DNA of 64,000 bases from an uncultured Bacteroidales bacterium (GTDB lineage Bacteria; Bacteroidota; Bacteroidia; Bacteroidales; UBA932): the NCBI GenBank assembly GCA_946406355.1, contig CAMJKI010000004.1, forward strand, positions 1-64,000. The letters are read 5' to 3'. The first letter of the stretch is position 1. Every line of letters starts with the position of its first letter. A program made the position numbers and the translations under genes. The notes under the pieces are model-generated. The model ran no database searches. It saw only the letters and a list, made by a program, of their open reading frames with translations, and was not told the DNA's origin. This document shows, piece after piece, positions 61,369 to 64,000 of the stretch.

Positions 61369-62661
61369 TTACTGCAGGGGAGTCAGCCGATAAGTAATCA
61401 CATCGTGCGAAGGCACCACTACGATGACTTTAGCTCCAACAGTCTGTCCCCGCTTCTTGCCTTTCGCGCGGGTTTTGAAGGGTTTGTCAGCCGCATTCCA
61501 GAGATTCCGGGCCTGATAATTCACCTCGGTAAAAGAGGTGCTGCGGCCGCTCAGTTCATCCGTAAAGTCAAGCGCTTCCCAATCCAGTTCCACCGTGGCG
61601 TCCTCGGTGCCGGCATTCAGCAGGCAGAAGGCCCAGGCACCGTCGTAGAGCGGTTTGAACCAGTACTGCAGGTCGCCCTCTTTCTTGAGGCGCAGGCCCT
61701 GGACACCCAGCGGATCCTGGTCGATGGCAATCACGTCGCGGTTGGTAATGATGGCCAGGGTTTCATCGCTCATGTTGGTGAGGTCGTTACCCAAGATAAG
61801 CGGGGCGGCCATCATGCACCAGAGCGTGAAATGGGCACGGTCTTCGGCCACACTCATGCCGTTACCCACCTCCAGCATATCCGGATCGTTCCAGTGACCG
61901 GGACCGGCATAAGGACGCAGCGGCTCATTCTGGTCCAGGATTTCCAGCACACTTTGCGGACGCCAGCGCGGACGGCCGTTTTCGTCATAGGTAACGGGAA
62001 CGGGCGTAAAATGAACGCCGATATCGCCCGTGGTACGCCAGGAATGGCCGATATCGGCAGCCCATTCCCAAGGCTTGTTGGAACCCCACTCGCAAATGCT
62101 GAACAGGATGGGCCGGCCAGCCCGCTTCAGAGCGCTGCGCATGGTGGTATAGGCGCCGATGGGGTTGAGGTTCTGGGTGTAACACCAGTCGTATTTGAGG
62201 TAGTCGATACCCCAGGAAGCATAGGTGAAAGCATCCTGATACTCATGGCCCAGGCTGCCGGCATAGCAGGCGCAGGTGTTGGTTCCGGCGTCGCTGTAGA
62301 TACCCAGTTTGAGACCGCGCTCGTGCATATAATCGGCCAGGGCCCTGATGCCGGAAGGGAACTTCTGCGGATCTTCGTGGATGAAGCCCTGCTGGTCACG
62401 CTCCCCGTGCCAGCCGTCGTCCAGGTTCAGATACACATAGCCGGCATCCACCAGGCCCAGTTCCACCATTTTGTCGGCCGTGGCCTTGATGAGCTCCTCG
62501 TTGATGTCACAGGCGAACTTGTTCCAGGAGTTCCACCCCATCTGCGGGGTTTCGGCCAGACCTTCCCATTTGGGAAGCGGTGCGTCGGGACGACGCTGTT
62601 CCTGCGCAAACACGGCTGTCACGGCCAGCAGGCCACAAAGAAGGATCAGTGCTTTTTTCAT
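61369..62661 (-). CDS. GH27 alpha-galactosidase, exported
   Basis: A 430-residue protein with a signal peptide (MKKALILLCGLLAVTAVFAQ). The GH27 barrel shows TPQMGWNSWNKFACDINE at the start, YLNLDDGWHG, the nucleophile Asp in YLKYDWCYT and the acid/base Asp in SWRTTGDIGVHF. A C-terminal beta-sandwich follows. It releases alpha-galactose (or a related sugar) from oligosaccharides in the periplasm or outside. It lies alone between atpG and a terminator, with no SusCD pair nearby. Confidence 0.94.
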   Translation of the reverse strand: MKKALILLCGLLAVTAVFAQEQRRPDAPLPKWEGLAETPQMGWNSWNKFACDINEELIKATADKMVELGLVDAGYVYLNLDDGWHGERDQQGFIHEDPQKFPSGIRALADYMHERGLKLGIYSDAGTNTCACYAGSLGHEYQDAFTYASWGIDYLKYDWCYTQNLNPIGAYTTMRSALKRAGRPILFSICEWGSNKPWEWAADIGHSWRTTGDIGVHFTPVPVTYDENGRPRWRPQSVLEILDQNEPLRPYAGPGHWNDPDMLEVGNGMSVAEDRAHFTLWCMMAAPLILGNDLTNMSDETLAIITNRDVIAIDQDPLGVQGLRLKKEGDLQYWFKPLYDGAWAFCLLNAGTEDATVELDWEALDFTDELSGRSTSFTEVNYQARNLWNAADKPFKTRAKGKKRGQTVGAKVIVVVPSHDVITYRLTPLQ

Positions 62662-62681
62662 ATTGGTTATCAGTTACGGGG

Positions 62682-63644
62682 TTATTGCTGACCTGAAGCC
62701 AGGTCCAGAATCTCGGAGGTAATCTTTTGCTGACGGCCCTTGTTGTACTGGAGCGTGAGCTCGTCCAGCAGGTCTTCGCCATTATCGGTTGCGGTTTGCA
62801 TGGCCACCGTGCGCGCAGCATGCTCCGCAGCGGCGCTGTCCAGCAGGGTAGCATACAGCCGCAGCTTAATGGTTTTGGGATACAGCCGTTTCCGGATTTC
62901 TTTGGCAGAAGGCTCCAGAATGTAATCTTCGGAGGGAGAGGACTCCCTTTCCGTAGCAACGGCTATATTTGCGGGAGAGAACTCCCTTTCCGTAGCATCG
63001 GCTATCTTTTTCGCGGAGGAAAGGGAGTTCTCTCCCCCATTAGCGATTAGCACCTCTATGGTGGGCTCCTGACGGGCCGAGGAGACAAAGTGATTGTACA
63101 CCAGGAACACCTTCCCCACGCGGCCTTCCTCCACCTCCTTCATCAGCCCGGAGGCCAGCTCATCGGCCGGGCCGTAGGAAGGATGCTCGGAAAGGGCGGA
63201 ATAATCGGCCGGCGAAGGGTAACCCGCCTTGCGCATGGCATCGGCCATCTTGCGGCCGATGGAATACACCGTAGCCTTGGGATACGCCCTAAGCAGCTCC
63301 TTCACCTTGGCAATGGCATTGGCGTTGAACCCGCCGCAAAGGGAAGAATTGGAAGCAATGGCCACAATCACAACGGCACCCGTAGCATCGGCTGTATCTG
63401 CAGGAGGGAGAGACACCTTTTCCGTAGCATCGGCTATATTTTTCGCGGAGGAAAAGGTGTCTCTCCCTCCCCCTTGTACCACCGCCAGAATGCGCTGCAG
63501 ATGGGCTTCGTACGGACGCATGTTGGCAATGGCCGCCTGCGCCTTGTGGAGCTTGGCCGACGACACCAGCTTCATGGCCGATGTAATCTTGAGCGTGTTC
63601 TGGACCGAGCCGATCCGGCCTTTTATTTCCTTTAATGTTGGCAT
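62682..63644 (-). CDS. atpG: ATP synthase gamma subunit with two palindromic inserts
   Basis: A 320-residue gamma subunit, longer than the usual 290 or so. The conserved ends are intact: PTLKEIKGRIGSVQNTLKITSAMKLVSSAKLHKAQ and RQQKITSEILDLASG, which form the central rotor coiled coil. Two inserts of about 30 residues lie in loops: residues about 59-88 (GGRDTFSSAKNIADATEKVSLPP) and about 203-237 (NSLSSAKKIADATEREFSP). Both come from palindromic core elements. The start overlaps the atpA stop by one base. Confidence 0.95.
   Translation of the reverse strand: MPTLKEIKGRIGSVQNTLKITSAMKLVSSAKLHKAQAAIANMRPYEAHLQRILAVVQGGGRDTFSSAKNIADATEKVSLPPADTADATGAVVIVAIASNSSLCGGFNANAIAKVKELLRAYPKATVYSIGRKMADAMRKAGYPSPADYSALSEHPSYGPADELASGLMKEVEEGRVGKVFLVYNHFVSSARQEPTIEVLIANGGENSLSSAKKIADATEREFSPANIAVATERESSPSEDYILEPSAKEIRKRLYPKTIKLRLYATLLDSAAAEHAARTVAMQTATDNGEDLLDELTLQYNKGRQQKITSEILDLASGQQ
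62934..63036 (+). repeat. Palindromic core element in atpG, distal copy
   Basis: The core (62992-63017) begins GTAGCATCGGCTATC and ends TTCGCGGA. The arms are GGGAGAGAACTCCCTTTCC (62973-62991) and its exact inverse (63018-63036). To the left lie a shortened core-like block GTAGCAACGGCTATATTTGC (62953-62972) and a further copy of the left arm with one change (62934-62952). Confidence 0.92.
63382..63470 (+). repeat. Palindromic core element in atpG, proximal copy
   Basis: The core (63424-63449) begins GTAGCATCGGCTATA and ends TTCGCGGA. Its 21-bp arms (63403-63423 and 63450-63470) are perfect inverse copies, unrelated to the arms of the other atpG element. A partial core GTAGCATCGGCTGTATCTGC (63382-63401) lies directly to the left. 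Confidence 0.92.
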
Positions 63645-64000
63645 TAGACTTTCATAGACTGGATTACCTGGGAGGCAATTTCTTCAATGACGGCCACGGC
63701 ATTTTCGGGCACCTTCCCCTCGCCCAGCGGCATTAACACATCGGCCTGGTGCGACATGCGCATGCGTTCCAGGAAAGCGTCCTGGAACTCCCGCACGCGC
63801 GAAACGGGAATGTCCCGCATAAGGGAATGGGTGCCGCAGTACAGAACAGCCACCTGTTCGCCCACCGGCATGGGGCTGTACTGAGGCTGAATGAGCAGTT
63901 GATTGTTCTTCCGGCCCTTGTCCAAAGCCATTTCCGTGACTTTGTCCATGTCGGACGAGAACTTGGAGAAAGCCTCCAGCTCCGTCCACTGGGCCTGGTC
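63644..64000 (-). CDS. atpA: ATP synthase alpha subunit, C-terminal part (runs off the window)
   Basis: Only the last 118 residues are present. The frame stays open to the window edge (AQWTELEAFSKFSSDMD, then LDKGRKNNQLLIQPQYSPMPVGEQVAVLYCGTHS), matching the C-terminal helical domain of the F1 alpha subunit. Its stop overlaps the atpG start by one base (TAATG), the usual order in an atp operon. Confidence 0.93.
   Translation of the reverse strand, partial: DQAQWTELEAFSKFSSDMDKVTEMALDKGRKNNQLLIQPQYSPMPVGEQVAVLYCGTHSLMRDIPVSRVREFQDAFLERMRMSHQADVLMPLGEGKVPENAVAVIEEIASQVIQSMKV

Noticed and set aside
63231..63262. Another core copy in atpG (GCATCGGCCATCTTGCGG)
   Set aside because: It resembles the core but encodes a segment (IGRKMADAMRK) at a position expected in normal AtpG, and it lacks arms.

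Overview
The window looks like chromosome from a GC-rich member of the Bacteroidales. The evidence is the gene content (Rnf complex with RseC, a GldH-like lipoprotein beside RicT, DUF4271 beside HemD, fimbrillin-like and BspA-type surface lipoproteins, GH27) and repeated promoters of the Bacteroidetes form TAnnTTTG a few bases before start codons. An Alistipes- or Cryptobacteroides-like gut lineage would fit, but the sequence alone does not settle the genus.

Layout. 1-2000: tRNA-Arg, a cluster of palindromes and two unknown exported proteins. 2000-15100 (minus strand): a long run from a MerR-like regulator through Nif3, a coiled-coil zinc-ribbon protein, DnaB, DUF3108, RseC and RnfBCDGEA to a C69 dipeptidase, a glycerophosphodiester phosphodiesterase lipoprotein and a TSCPD protein. 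15100-21500 (minus): TrmB, GldH-like, RicT, HolB, polyprenyl synthase, LOG protein, beta-barrel protein, thioredoxin and a PII-like protein. 21500-28200 (minus): a tripartite RND efflux system and Lgt. 28200-37000: methyltransferase and phosphoglycerate kinase from a shared divergent promoter, a large DUF2723 membrane protein, then a GNAT-fold protein next to an acyl carrier protein and an acyl-activating enzyme. 37000-39850 (minus): MenG/UbiE, YidD, RnpA, HemD, DUF4271 and a SUI1 factor. 39850-48500: an AT-richer accessory island with two large mosaic lipoproteins that share about 715 bp of almost identical DNA and flank a HEPN-domain gene. 48500-54200: a regulator-like protein, an AAA ATPase with a palindromic operator-like site, an LRR lipoprotein, a Ser/Thr kinase and a beta-barrel protein. 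54300-64000: RsgA, MATE exporter, M20 peptidase, HAD phosphatase, an organophosphate:Pi antiporter-type MFS protein, YitT, a GH27 alpha-galactosidase, AtpG and the end of AtpA.

The most unusual signal is a set of small palindromic elements, most of them inserted in frame inside housekeeping genes. The main family has a conserved core of about 26 bp (GTAGCATCGGCTAT...TTCGCGGA) flanked by inverted arms of 16-22 bp. The arms are perfectly or almost perfectly complementary within one copy but unrelated in sequence between copies. Five copies are present: rnfB, the DUF2723 gene, the rsgA-MATE gap, and two in atpG. In coding copies it typically reads SAKKIADAT. Four of the five copies also carry partial direct duplications, always on the GTAGC side. 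Three more palindrome families occur: GGACCTGGTCC repeats inside trmB; a GAGATTCCCGG...CCGGGAAT repeat inside the MATE gene and between genes; and TCTCCCTGTG-N8-CACAGGGAGAAA inside the MATE gene and after pgk. Conserved loop plus covarying stem suggests elements that move or form by a hairpin-based mechanism which inverts host flanking sequence; I know of no description of this family but could not search for one.
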